Shown piece by piece: positions 1 through 8,288 of a stretch of 64,000 nt of DNA. Made by a program: the position numbers and the translations under genes. The stretch is from Paenibacillus phoenicis (lineage in GTDB: Bacteria > Bacillota > Bacilli > Paenibacillales > Paenibacillaceae). How positions within the stretch are numbered: position 1 is the first letter of the stretch; each line of letters opens with the position of its first letter. Location: NCBI RefSeq assembly GCF_034718895.1, contig NZ_JAYERP010000001.1:2418001-2482000 (forward strand), in the 5' to 3' direction. The notes below the pieces were generated by a model. That model saw only the letters and a list, made by a program, of their open reading frames with translations, did no database searches and had not been told where the DNA came from.

Positions 1-769
1 CGTATTGCGTGGACTCGTCCGCTTTGACGAGCGGCCGGCGGATCGATTCCTCCGCCACTTCGAGCGTGATGTGCACCGTCCCGTCCGGTTGCGGGGGCGT
101 AGTCATCGCCGCCAGCTCCAGGGCATTCAGCGCGCGCCGAATGTCGCCGTTCGCCATCGCAGCGATGTGCAGCAGCGCCTCTTCGTCAACCTGTAGCGGC
201 ATAAAGCCAAGCCCCTTCTCTTGGTCGGCCAAAGCCCGCCGCATCGCGATCAGCGAGTGCTCCTTCGTCAGCGGCTCCAGCTGGAACAGCGTGGAACGGC
301 TCATAAGAGCGCCGTTAACGTAGTGGAACGGATTTTCCGTCGTCGCACCGATGAAGATGATCGTACCTTTTTCCACCGCCGGCAGTAAAGCATCTTGTCT
401 GGAGCTGTTAAATCGATGGACCTCGTCCAGGAACAGAATCGTTTTCGTGCCGTAAAAAGCTTTGTCGTTCTGCGCTTTTTCAATTACCTCGCGCACATCC
501 TTCACCGACGCATCCACCGCGTTTAGCCGGACGAACTCCGCCTTCGTATGATGGGAGATAATGTGGGCGAGTGTCGTTTTGCCGCAGCCGGGAGGGCCGT
601 ACAGTAAAATCGAGGAGACCTGGTCCGCTTCAATCGCCCGCCGTAACAGCTTGCCCGGGCCGACGATATGCTCTTGTCCGATATATTCATCCAGCGAGGT
701 CGGCCGCATCCGGTCGGCCAGCAACCGCCCCGCCGGGCTTTGCTCTTGATTGAAAGAAAACAAATCCAC
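1..769 (-). CDS. rarA: Replication-associated recombination protein RarA/MgsA (3' end off window)
   Basis: AAA+ ATPase of the RarA/MgsA/WRNIP1 family, which acts at stalled replication forks. Reading down the minus strand from a GTG at 769, preceded by AAGGAAG, gives MDLFSFNQ. Walker A GPPGCGKTT lies at about residues 58-66, Walker B ILFLDE with VHRF at about 111-120, and the sensor stretch IFIGATTENP follows. About 256 residues of the usual 430 or so are visible, and the gene continues past position 1. No ATG exists at this start, so GTG is inferred from the family N-terminus and the ribosome binding site. In Bacillales this gene (yrvN in B. subtilis) lies near aspS/hisS, as here. Confidence 0.93.
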   Translation of the reverse strand, partial: MDLFSFNQEQSPAGRLLADRMRPTSLDEYIGQEHIVGPGKLLRRAIEADQVSSILLYGPPGCGKTTLAHIISHHTKAEFVRLNAVDASVKDVREVIEKAQNDKAFYGTKTILFLDEVHRFNSSRQDALLPAVEKGTIIFIGATTENPFHYVNGALMSRSTLFQLEPLTKEHSLIAMRRALADQEKGLGFMPLQVDEEALLHIAAMANGDIRRALNALELAAMTTPPQPDGTVHITLEVAEESIRRPLVKADESTQY

Positions 770-950
770 CTTCAAGTCACTTCCTTGATCGTTAGCATGA
801 TAAACAGGATACATGGAATGATACCAAATTTATTCTAGCATACCTTACGTAAAAAACACTTATAGTTGTTCTTTCGCTTTTCCTGCGGCAGAAAATATGA
901 GTTAATATAGATGTCGGGCCGACGAATCACGGGAAAGGGGGCTGATCGAA

Positions 951-1024
951 GTGATTTCAGTGAGTGAGGTGGCTGTCGCGTAAGCGGCACCACAATAAAA
1001 CGGGGGGCTGGGAACAGCCTCCCT
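951..1024 (+). promoter_or_regulatory. Eleven-codon ORF followed by a terminator-like hairpin
   Basis: A GTG at 951 with GGGAAAGGGGG nine bases upstream opens an ORF of ten residues (MISVSEVAVA) ending at 983. It is followed by a nine-pair stem with a GGAA loop at 1002-1023 and then TTATTTATG. The arrangement resembles a leader peptide with an attenuator or the end of a short transcript. No clear promoter was found, and the function is unknown. The rest of 770-1168 shows no gene. Confidence 0.3.
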
Positions 1025-1168
1025 TATTTATGTTTGACGATACCTGTGTTAAGATAGATCCAGTTAAAACCAAATTTTGTCTTTATTTAAAGTCAAAAGT
1101 CGTTTGCTCTACACCGAGAAGGTTGGATGAAGCGGCTACCAATACTAAATTGAAAGGGGGAAGCGAGC

Positions 1169-1267
1169 ATGTTGACTTATATCGTAACAGCAATCAAGGA
1201 CGGAGCACGAAATAAGGAGGTACATGATCGTGAATTACAAAAATGGAAAGGATGTTCTTCCCCCTAG
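1169..1267 (+). CDS. Small 32-residue ORF overlapping the CD3324-family gene
   Basis: ATG at 1169 has a strong ribosome binding site (GAAAGGGGG, then eight bases). The peptide begins MLTYIVTAIKDGARNK and ends at TAG in 1265-1267, 38 bases inside the next gene. That gene's own ribosome binding site (AAGGAGG) lies within this ORF, so the two could be translationally coupled. No family is recognised. It may be a true microprotein or only a coupling leader. Confidence 0.4.
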   Translation: MLTYIVTAIKDGARNKEVHDRELQKWKGCSSP

Positions 1268-1526
1268 GCTGCTGAAGGAGCTCCAAACTTATATTCAGGG
1301 CGAGCTGCTATACATTCCCAAGCCGGAACGGTCAAGGGCGTTATGGGGAGAACTGAGCGGTTCCCGCCTCACCATCGCCAAGCGAAACGAAGAGATTTTT
1401 CGCTTGTACCGCGCCGGGAGCAAGGTACGGGATTTAGCCGAAAGATTTCACCTCTCCGATGAAAGCATCCGCAAAATCTTAACCAAAATGCGCAGCCTAA
1501 GACAACCCGCAACCGTGTCCGAGTAA
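1230..1526 (+). CDS. CD3324-family (Mor-like) helix-turn-helix protein
   Basis: A 98-residue protein of the CD3324 family, related to the Mor transcription activator C-terminus. The start is taken as GTG 1230, nine bases after AAGGAGG. It gives MNYKNGKDVLPPRLLKEL, which fits the family N-terminus; the ATG at 1224 is too close to the ribosome binding site. The second half, with NEEIFRLYRAGSKVRDLAER and then HLSDESIRKIL, is a helix-turn-helix of the kind used for DNA binding. The target genes are unknown. A perfect palindromic terminator follows at 1578. Confidence 0.8.
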   Translation: MNYKNGKDVLPPRLLKELQTYIQGELLYIPKPERSRALWGELSGSRLTIAKRNEEIFRLYRAGSKVRDLAERFHLSDESIRKILTKMRSLRQPATVSE

Positions 1527-1577
1527 CGGCAACCTGGGAACATCCCATTACAAAATCACATCCATTATCATAAACCA

Positions 1578-1605
1578 TAAGCCAAGACCGGCCGGTCTTG
1601 GCTTA
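1578..1605 (+). terminator. Perfect 14+14 palindromic terminator
   Basis: TAAGCCAAGACCGG is followed directly by its exact reverse complement. The downstream flank ATTTATA is T/A-rich. It lies 52 bases after the CD3324-family gene and should end that transcript. Confidence 0.7.
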
Positions 1606-1628
1606 ATTTATATCGAATCAGGTATAAT
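1599..1628 (+). promoter_or_regulatory. Promoter of the HNH gene, -35 inside the terminator arm
   Basis: TTGGCT (1599-1604) and TATAAT (1623-1628) are separated by 18 bases. The -35 box is inside the right arm of the preceding terminator. The ATG at 1627 overlaps the -10 box, which argues that translation begins further down, at TTG 1675. Confidence 0.55.
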
Positions 1629-1674
1629 GGAGTCAGATCCTACTTACAGCCTATTCCAAACTGAGGTGACCCCC

Positions 1675-2604
1675 TTGACTCAGCAGCAGCAACCTGAGCA
1701 CGTCTCCACTTCCGCGAAAGCGATAAAAATATGCGCCTATTGCGGCGAAGCCAAACCGCTGGGCGAATTCCTGCGCCGCACCGGCAAGCGCTCCGGCAAA
1801 GGCTCGCGCCGGGGCGCTTGCCGCAGCTGCCGGGCGCTGCGCAAGCGGCAGCAGGCTGCCCAGGCTCAGGCCGCGTTGCCGCAGGCCGCGGCCCCTGAGC
1901 CCGCTGGCGCAGCGCTGGCAGCGCCAGCGAAAGCGCCCGCGCCGGCGGCGCCAAGCGGCGACGGCCGCGCGAGCGAAGCCGCGGCCGGGCCAAGCGCGCC
2001 GCCGGGCGCGGAGGCCGGCGCCGCAGGCACGGCCAAGGCGGCGCGCAAACGCAAGCGCAAGCGCCGCAGCAAACAGTCCGCGGCACAGATCGCGGCCTTT
2101 CAGGACGGCGCAAGCGCCGTTAATACGGCGGCGCCGGCTGCCGCCGCGGGGCGGCACGGCGGTGAAGCCGCGCCGCCCAAGCGGCGGATCAAGCGGGCGC
2201 TGCCCGCCCCGCCGCCGAAGGTCGAGGGTCCCGACGTCCGGACCCTGCGACCGAACCGCAACGGCATGATCCGCCTGCGCGGGCGTACCGACAAAGGTCG
2301 GCGCTGGCAACAGGAGATCGACTATGATCTGGCGGTCACACTCGTGCGCGAGCATATGGCCGTCGTCGTGAACCCCTTCACCATCCGGCGTTTGTACACG
2401 AACAAAGCGTTCCGCCATTATATTTTGACGCGGGATGATTACACCTGCTTCTTCTGCGGGGAGTACGGCGATACGATCGACCACCTGCTGCCAAGAGCCA
2501 AGGGCGGTCACACGACCCCGGTAAACTGCGTCTGCGCCTGCAATCTCTGCAACCAGAGCAAAGCCGATCGGTGGCTGGACGAGTTCATGCAGGACGACGT
2601 ATGA
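1675..2604 (+). CDS. HNH endonuclease with zinc-ribbon N-terminus and long Ala/Arg/Lys-rich linker
   Basis: The TTG at 1675 has GAGGTG upstream; the longer start at 1627 lies inside the -10 box. Three parts are visible in the 309 residues. An N-terminal zinc-ribbon-like segment has CAYC and CRSC with basic residues between. About 130 residues of very Ala/Pro/Lys/Arg-rich low-complexity sequence follow. The C-terminal HNH nuclease domain has CFFC, then DHLLPRAKGG, then CNLCNQSKADR. Two zinc-binding CxxC pairs and the catalytic His of DHLLPR are present. HNH proteins of this class cut DNA in defence, intron homing or phage packaging, and the role here is not known. The linker is extremely GC-rich compared with the domains. 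Confidence 0.82.
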   Translation: MTQQQQPEHVSTSAKAIKICAYCGEAKPLGEFLRRTGKRSGKGSRRGACRSCRALRKRQQAAQAQAALPQAAAPEPAGAALAAPAKAPAPAAPSGDGRASEAAAGPSAPPGAEAGAAGTAKAARKRKRKRRSKQSAAQIAAFQDGASAVNTAAPAAAAGRHGGEAAPPKRRIKRALPAPPPKVEGPDVRTLRPNRNGMIRLRGRTDKGRRWQQEIDYDLAVTLVREHMAVVVNPFTIRRLYTNKAFRHYILTRDDYTCFFCGEYGDTIDHLLPRAKGGHTTPVNCVCACNLCNQSKADRWLDEFMQDDV

Positions 2605-2705
2605 TCAAAGTACACGTTTTATGTTCCATAGGGAAGAAGCGATAAGCTTATAAACCACCACATGTATCCGCAATCCGTACATTGAAGAGACCACGTTATG
2701 TGATT

Positions 2706-2885
2706 CTATATGAAAAACCGAATACATTTGGGCGGCTTTGAGCGATTTTGGCTAAATGTATATGAAATTTCATATACATTCGCGCCTACTGAAGGTGTTT
2801 GCCCAGAATCTATGCGAAAAACCGAATACAATTCGGTTTTTTCGCTTTTTCCGGTAAATTATATATGAAAAATCGAACACATTTC
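2706..2885. repeat. Three copies of an AT-rich motif plus a 13+13 palindrome
   Basis: The motif TATATGAAAAACCGAATACA occurs at about 2706-2728, 2810-2831 (with GCG in place of ATG-like bases) and 2862-2883 (two changes). Between copies one and two, positions 2755-2780 form a perfect 13+13 palindrome around GAAATTTC. The spacer lies between the convergent HNH and helD genes. No protein is supported here. Confidence 0.6.
2817..2842. terminator. Bidirectional terminator between convergent genes
   Basis: AAAAACCGAAT, a short loop and ATTCGGTTTTTT give a stem with an A-run on one side and a T-run on the other. It can serve both the HNH gene and helD. Confidence 0.7.
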
Positions 2886-3051
2886 CGGACGCGTGACTTT
2901 TGCGCTTCGCCGCCCAGGAAGGTTTCCGAGTAAAGCCTGCCTGGTGTGCATGTTGCGCCCTTCACCTGAACAAAAGGGATAATGCCGCAAAAGGGGGCAA
3001 AGGGGACAGGACCTTCCCCTATAATCAGCCGCCAACTCACGCCCCGTACCC

Positions 3052-5214
3052 TTACGCCTCTAAGCTCGTCCTAACGGCATTGTCCGTCGAACCCTCGCCC
3101 GGGACGTAATCCGGCAGCTCCTTGCCGTGCAGCAGCCATAGCTCGTGCAGGGCGCGGGTGCAGCCGACGTACAGGAGCTTGGCGTCCTTGGGGCCGTAAT
3201 GCTCCCGGTCAACATCAGTCACGATCACCGCATCAAACTCCAGGCCCTTTGACAGGTACACCGGCAGCACCGAGATCCCACCGGCGTATTGCGTCAGCTC
3301 CCCGGTAATCAGGTTGACTTCCAGCCCACCTTGGATTAACGCGGCATGCAGCTCCTCTGCCTCCCGCATCGTTCGGGTTAATACGGCTACCGTACGGAAC
3401 GAGCCGCCCAGCACCTTGTCCAACGCCTTCCGAATTAACGGCAGCCACTGCTCACTATCCGCTTCTAACAGCCGCACTGGCTCCCCGCTGCGGAATACCG
3501 GGACCGCCAGCAATTCCGTATCTACACCCCGTTCCAGGATATCGTTGGCGAATTGGATGATCTCCATCGTTGACCGGTAGCTGCGCGTTAATGCGAAATA
3601 AGCGGTCTCCTCCGGCCGGAACAAAACTTGCATTTCTTCCCAACTACGTACCCCTTTGTAGTAATGGATCCCTTGGGACAAATCTCCGAGAATCGTAAAG
3701 GAGTGCCCTTTGACAAAACGGTCCAACACATATACCTGAAACGGCGTAAAGTCCTGAGCCTCGTCGATCACGACGTGGTCGAAGGTCAGATTGCCGTCGA
3801 TTTCGTGGATCAAAGTATATAAATACAAAAGGGCGGCCAAATCCTCTTCCTTGACGACGTTTTTCTTTAAACGCGCCTGCGTCTCCTTCCAGATGCCCGG
3901 CGGTATCCGGTCGGAGACATCGGCCATTCCTTCCGTGCCGCCGCTTCTCCGGATGCCAAACAGCTCCCTGTAGAGGCTGAGCGGCGTCAGCTCCGGCCAT
4001 TTTTTCGCATAGCTTTTTTCCCGTTGCTGGGCTTTTTTCTTTAGGTCCTTCAGGGCCGCCGCCGACGGCGCCTTCTTCAGTTCCATCTCGATCCAGCGAT
4101 GGATCCGCGCCAGCACCCGTTCCTTGCGCCGTGCCACTGGAAAATGGCGGTATTCGCCTTCGAACCAGGCCAAGATCTCCTTACGCGGCAGCCGAGCGCC
4201 TTCCCAAGGCTCGAAATCGCCCTCAGGAACACAGGCCGACTCAAGCGTACTTACCGACGCATCGATGATCTCCTTAAACGCCATCGAGCCCTTGAAGCGT
4301 CCCGGCAGCTCTGTATCCTGCCACGTTTCCGCCCCTGTCGCTCCGCCGTCAAACCAGCGGGACAACGCCTCCGATCCATCGCTTGGGACCTCGTCCAGTC
4401 CCAGCACCTTAGCCGCCCAATCACTGAACGTGCTTTGCTGGATATCCCCGACCCCAAGCTCGGGCAGCACTTCGGATATATAGTCGATAAACATATGGTT
4501 GGGTGCAAAAATAACTAAACGTTCCGCCTTAATCTGTTCCTTATATTGATACAGCAAAAAAGCCAGCCGATGCAGCGCCACGGTCGTTTTCCCGCTGCCG
4601 GCTACGCCTTGGATAATCAGCGCCGTATTTTTCGCCGCCCGGATAATTCGGTCCTGCTCGGCCTGAATGGTCGAGACGATGTCACGCAGGCGGTTGTCCT
4701 TGTTCTCACCAAGCCGGTACACGAGGAACTCATCTGATACGGCCGGACCGTCGCTGTCGCAGTTATACGTATCCACGACCCGGTCCAGGATGCCTTTGCG
4801 GATCACGATGTTGCGCTTCAAGTACACCAAGCCTTCGATCAAGCCTTCAGGCGCTTCATACGAAGCATCGTCCCCGCCGGTAAACGAGTAGAACAAACTA
4901 GCCACAGGCGCGCGCCAATCGATGACAATTGGGTCTTTGCCATCCGGATCGCCCACCCCGACCTTGCCAATATAAAGCGGCTTTCTTCTTCCCCTGCGCT
5001 CCTCAAAATCCAGCCGGCCAAAATACGGCTCTTGAATCGACTGCTCCAGCTGCTTCCGCTGGGTTTCCCGATTCTCCTCGAGGAGCTGCTCGGTAAAGTC
5101 ATGTCCGGTGTACACCGGAATCGAACGCAGCCGTTGCAGCTGCCGATCGATCTCTTCCAAGGTGCGGTCCAGCCGCGCCTTCTCTTCTTGATAGGCACTT
5201 TGAAAATCATTCAT
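3052..5214 (-). CDS. helD: RNA polymerase recycling motor HelD
   Basis: A 720-residue superfamily 1 (UvrD/Rep-like) ATPase of the HelD family, which binds RNA polymerase and releases it from stalled complexes. Walker A GVAGSGKTT is at about 203-211 and the Walker B/helicase motif VIDEAQDF at about 480. Late motifs include AVLTRT and LSKGLEFDAVI near the C-terminus. The N-terminal coiled-coil arm (about residues 1-70, rich in Glu/Arg/Gln) is the part that enters the polymerase secondary channel in the Bacillus type. The length is a little below that of the B. subtilis protein. ATG 5214 has AGGAGGTAACTGAA upstream. It is followed by a bidirectional terminator zone. Confidence 0.93.
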   Translation of the reverse strand: MNDFQSAYQEEKARLDRTLEEIDRQLQRLRSIPVYTGHDFTEQLLEENRETQRKQLEQSIQEPYFGRLDFEERRGRRKPLYIGKVGVGDPDGKDPIVIDWRAPVASLFYSFTGGDDASYEAPEGLIEGLVYLKRNIVIRKGILDRVVDTYNCDSDGPAVSDEFLVYRLGENKDNRLRDIVSTIQAEQDRIIRAAKNTALIIQGVAGSGKTTVALHRLAFLLYQYKEQIKAERLVIFAPNHMFIDYISEVLPELGVGDIQQSTFSDWAAKVLGLDEVPSDGSEALSRWFDGGATGAETWQDTELPGRFKGSMAFKEIIDASVSTLESACVPEGDFEPWEGARLPRKEILAWFEGEYRHFPVARRKERVLARIHRWIEMELKKAPSAAALKDLKKKAQQREKSYAKKWPELTPLSLYRELFGIRRSGGTEGMADVSDRIPPGIWKETQARLKKNVVKEEDLAALLYLYTLIHEIDGNLTFDHVVIDEAQDFTPFQVYVLDRFVKGHSFTILGDLSQGIHYYKGVRSWEEMQVLFRPEETAYFALTRSYRSTMEIIQFANDILERGVDTELLAVPVFRSGEPVRLLEADSEQWLPLIRKALDKVLGGSFRTVAVLTRTMREAEELHAALIQGGLEVNLITGELTQYAGGISVLPVYLSKGLEFDAVIVTDVDREHYGPKDAKLLYVGCTRALHELWLLHGKELPDYVPGEGSTDNAVRTSLEA

Positions 5215-5307
5215 TTCAGTTACCTCCTAAGGTTTTTGTGTACTCCAGACTCAAAAGGAGTTCCATTATACCACTACCTCAGGTCAAAAGGCGAATTTTC
5301 TCAAAAA

Positions 5308-5357
5308 AATAAGACGCTGGTAGACTTGTCTAACAAGCCTAATCCCAGCGTCTTATT
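5308..5357. terminator. Bidirectional terminator upstream of helD
   Basis: AATAAGACGCTGG pairs with CCAGCGTCTTATT across a 24-base loop. A-rich sequence flanks it on the left and TTTTTTCT on the right, so it works on both strands. It ends the minus-strand tcdA/pseudogene transcript before helD. Confidence 0.75.
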
Positions 5358-5361
5358 TTTT

Positions 5362-5672
5362 CTATGCTTTATCCGACGGGCGCTTTAAGCCTGCCTTAAA
5401 CTTCTCCACGGTTTGAGCAATCCGGCTCGCTCATGTTTCTGCCCGTTTGGCATCCAAGATCCACTCGATATACGCCTTCTTATGCGAAGGGGCTAACCCG
5501 CTCAGCGCTGCCGCTAGATCTTCCGGCGTTTCCGGCGGCGGTGAGGGCTGCCGCTTCGCGTTTGTTCCGAGCTTAAGCCCAGCTGCTCCACCTACCCGGC
5601 CGGCGCATCCAGCACGAGCACGCGGTCGCTGTCCGCAGGTAACCGCAGCTTCTTGACGAGCTCCGGATTCAT
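5362..5672 (-). pseudogene. Decayed YdeI/OmpD-associated family gene
   Basis: Reading from ATG 5672 gives MNPELVKKLRLPADSDR..., then an in-frame TAG where a Tyr codon would fit, a frameshift, and the segment SGLAPSHKKAYIEWILDAKR. A TGA then appears where Arg (CGA) would fit, and the end is ASRIAQTVEKF. The parts match the C-terminal domain of YdeI/OmpD-associated proteins (motif YIEWI..AKR.ETR..RI). There are at least three independent lesions. The start overlaps the end of tcdA by four bases, so it was once the next gene of that operon. Confidence 0.8.
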
Positions 5673-6427
5673 ACGCTTACGCTTACGCCTCCGCGCTCCA
5701 GCAGCTCACGCACCGCTACGCTGACCATGATCAAGCCGACCACCGGCGGCACAAACGAGTTGCTGGCCGGCGGCTGCTTCGCCTTGCGGATTTTTGCGCC
5801 GGCTGGCGCGATTTTCTCCGTGACGTCCTTGCGCGGTCGTACCGGCGGTTCAGTCGAGAAAACGACCTTAACGCCCTTCTTGATCCCGTCCTCTCGCAGC
5901 TTCGTGCGAATCACACGAGCCATGGGGTCCATATGGGTTTTCGAAATATCCGCAACCTGGAATTTCGTCGGGTCCATTTTGTTGGCAGCCCCCATGCTCG
6001 ACAAGATCGGGATGCCCCGCTGCAAGCATTGCTTGATCAGGTGAATTTTGTACGTAATCGTATCCGAAGCGTCCAGTACATAATCGATATCGTACTTAAA
6101 CAGCTCTTCGTAAGTTTCTTCCGTGTAGAACATATTCAGCGCAATCGCTTCGCACTCCGGGTTAATGAGCTTGATCCGTTCGCGCATCAGATCGGCTTTC
6201 TTCTGTCCGATCGTCGTCGTCAGCGCATGAATTTGCCGGTTAATGTTGGTGATATCGACAACATCCTTGTCGATCATGATAATCCGGCCGATTCCGGTTC
6301 TGGCCAGCCCTTCGACGGCCATCGCTCCTACGCCGCCGACGCCAAGCACGGCAACCGTGCTTTTCTTGAGAATATCCAGACCCTCTGCCCCGATGGCGAG
6401 TTCTGTCCGCGAAAATTGATGAAGCAT
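5669..6427 (-). CDS. tcdA: tRNA threonylcarbamoyladenosine dehydratase
   Basis: A 252-residue E1-like (ThiF/MoeB superfamily) enzyme that cyclises t6A37 in tRNAs to ct6A in an ATP-dependent reaction. The nucleotide-binding loop GVGGVGAMAVEGLARTGIG is at about residues 30-48. The adenylation-site residues IDKDVVDITNINRQIHAL follow, as in TcdA/CsdL. ATG 6427 has GGAGGTACACTGACC upstream. It lies 37 bases after aspS and is probably transcribed with hisS-aspS, which groups it with tRNA genes. The C-terminus is adjacent to the decayed YdeI gene. Confidence 0.93.
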   Translation of the reverse strand: MLHQFSRTELAIGAEGLDILKKSTVAVLGVGGVGAMAVEGLARTGIGRIIMIDKDVVDITNINRQIHALTTTIGQKKADLMRERIKLINPECEAIALNMFYTEETYEELFKYDIDYVLDASDTITYKIHLIKQCLQRGIPILSSMGAANKMDPTKFQVADISKTHMDPMARVIRTKLREDGIKKGVKVVFSTEPPVRPRKDVTEKIAPAGAKIRKAKQPPASNSFVPPVVGLIMVSVAVRELLERGGVSVSV

Positions 6428-6464
6428 GGTCAGTGTACCTCCGTTAGGTTGACATCTTAACCGA

Positions 6465-8243
6465 TTATTTCTTTACTTCCGCCAGCTTGGGAGCCAGCTT
6501 GATGTGCAGCTGATCCAGCTGCGATCCGTCGACTTCGGAAGGCGAGTTCATCAGCAAATCGGTTGCGCTCGCCGTTTTCGGGAAGGCAATCGTCTCACGC
6601 AAGTTGGAACGGCCGGCCAGCAGCATCACCAGACGGTCGAAACCGAAGGCGATCCCGCCGTGCGGCGGCGTACCGTATTCGAAAGCATCCATCAGGTAGC
6701 CGAATTTATCTTGAGCCTCTTCCGGCGACAAGCCGATCGCTTTGAACATCTTCTCTTGCACGTCGCGTTTGTAAATCCGCATCGAACCGCCGCCAACTTC
6801 ATAGCCGTTCAGCACAAGATCGTAGGCTTGCGCGAGGATTTTCCCCGGATCGGTGTCGAACAGCGGCAGATCCTCGTCGCGCGGACGGGTGAACGGATGG
6901 TGCTCGGCGACGTAGCGTTTTTGCTCTTCATCCCAGCCAAGCAGCGGGAAGTCCACGACCCAAGCAAATTTATACACACTGTCGTCGATCAGACCAAGAT
7001 CGCGGCCGATTTTCAGACGCAATGCGCCGAGGACGTCAGCAACAACCTTCTTGTTATCGGCGGAGAACAGCAGCAGGTCACCTTCTTCGGCGCCGGTGCG
7101 TTCCTTAATCGCTTCGATCTCCTGCTCCGTAAAGAACTTCACGATTGGACCGCGGAACTCGCCTTCCTTCACTTGAATCCAGGCCAGACCTTTCGCGCCA
7201 TAACGGGCTGCATACGGTCCAAGATCGTCGATCTCCTTACGGCTCCAAGTCCCGCATCCTTTAGCGTTCAGCACTTTGACTTCCCCGCCCTTTTCGATGA
7301 CCGAAGAAAATACTTTAACGCCGCTATTCGCCACAAGATCGCTGACGTTCACCAGCTCTAAACCGAAACGGAGGTCCGGTTTGTCCGACCCGTACTTATC
7401 CATCGCGTCAGCATAGCTAATGCGTTGGAATGGCGTAGGAATATCAATGCCTTTCGTTTCTTTAAACAGGCGTACGATCAACTTCTCCATCATCTCGAGC
7501 AGCTCGTCGCGCGATAGGAACGAAGTCTCGATGTCGACCTGGGTAAACTCCGGCTGACGATCGGCACGCAGGTCCTCATCGCGGAAGCAGCGGGCGATTT
7601 GGTAGTAACGCTCGATGCCGCTGACCATCAGCAACTGCTTGTACAGCTGAGGCGATTGCGGCAGGGCAAAAAATTCTCCCGGATGCACGCGGCTTGGCAC
7701 AAGGTAATCGCGTGCCCCTTCCGGCGAGCTCTTGGTCAAGATCGGAGTTTCCACCTCAATGAAGCCTTCTCCGTCAAGGAAATCGCGGAATACCTTCGCC
7801 GCCTTGGAGCGCAGCCACAACGTTTGCTGCATTTCCGGACGGCGCAGGTCGAGGTAACGATATTTCAGACGCAGCGATTCATCCACTTCGATGCCGTCTT
7901 CAATGAAAAACGGCGGCGTTTTAGCTGCGTTCAACACTTCGATTTCGGTAATTTGCACTTCGATATCGCCGGTTGGCAGGTTCGGGTTGACCGTTTCAGG
8001 ATCACGGGCTACCACTTTCCCGGTAACGGCCAGCACGTATTCGCTGCGCACGCGGTCGGCAATTTTTAGCGCTTCGCCGGAATAAGCCGGGTTAAAGACG
8101 ATTTGCACAATGCCGCTGCGGTCGCGCAGATCGATGAACAGGACACCCCCCAAGTCCCGGCGGGTTTGCACCCAGCCGTTTAATGTAACGGTTTCCCCGA
8201 TGTTCGCGGTGCTCAGCGCGCCGCAATGATGCGTTCGTTTCAT
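6465..8243 (-). CDS. aspS: Aspartyl-tRNA synthetase
   Basis: Class II aminoacyl-tRNA synthetase of 592 residues, the normal bacterial length. The N-terminal OB fold (residues about 1-105, with [13 protein letters not shown]) binds the tRNA anticodon. Class II motif 2 ([18 protein letters not shown], near residue 220) follows, then the bacterial GAD insertion, and motif 3 ([15 protein letters not shown]) near residue 535. ATG 8243 is preceded by AAAAGGGGAG. It sits 45 bases behind hisS, so it is under the same T-box-controlled leader. Confidence 0.97.
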   Translation of the reverse strand: MKRTHHCGALSTANIGETVTLNGWVQTRRDLGGVLFIDLRDRSGIVQIVFNPAYSGEALKIADRVRSEYVLAVTGKVVARDPETVNPNLPTGDIEVQITEIEVLNAAKTPPFFIEDGIEVDESLRLKYRYLDLRRPEMQQTLWLRSKAAKVFRDFLDGEGFIEVETPILTKSSPEGARDYLVPSRVHPGEFFALPQSPQLYKQLLMVSGIERYYQIARCFRDEDLRADRQPEFTQVDIETSFLSRDELLEMMEKLIVRLFKETKGIDIPTPFQRISYADAMDKYGSDKPDLRFGLELVNVSDLVANSGVKVFSSVIEKGGEVKVLNAKGCGTWSRKEIDDLGPYAARYGAKGLAWIQVKEGEFRGPIVKFFTEQEIEAIKERTGAEEGDLLLFSADNKKVVADVLGALRLKIGRDLGLIDDSVYKFAWVVDFPLLGWDEEQKRYVAEHHPFTRPRDEDLPLFDTDPGKILAQAYDLVLNGYEVGGGSMRIYKRDVQEKMFKAIGLSPEEAQDKFGYLMDAFEYGTPPHGGIAFGFDRLVMLLAGRSNLRETIAFPKTASATDLLMNSPSEVDGSQLDQLHIKLAPKLAEVKK

Positions 8244-8288
8244 CGTAACTCCCCTTTTCTTCGCGTTTTGTTTTTGTAGTTGTTTAGG

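Noticed and set aside
964-1215. 83-residue reading frame upstream of the CD3324-family gene
   Set aside because: No ribosome binding site, runs through the hairpin at 1002-1023, and the small ORF at 1169 in another frame has a much better start.
1640-2511. Long minus-strand frames of 157 and 286 residues opposite the HNH gene
   Set aside because: They result from the extreme GC bias of the Ala-rich linker; codons, starts and protein features favour the plus-strand HNH reading.
2810-3040. 76-residue reading frame on the minus strand between HNH and helD
   Set aside because: It is built from the intergenic repeats and the terminator; the peptide carries repeated RFFxYN/CIRFFA segments that mirror the DNA repeat.
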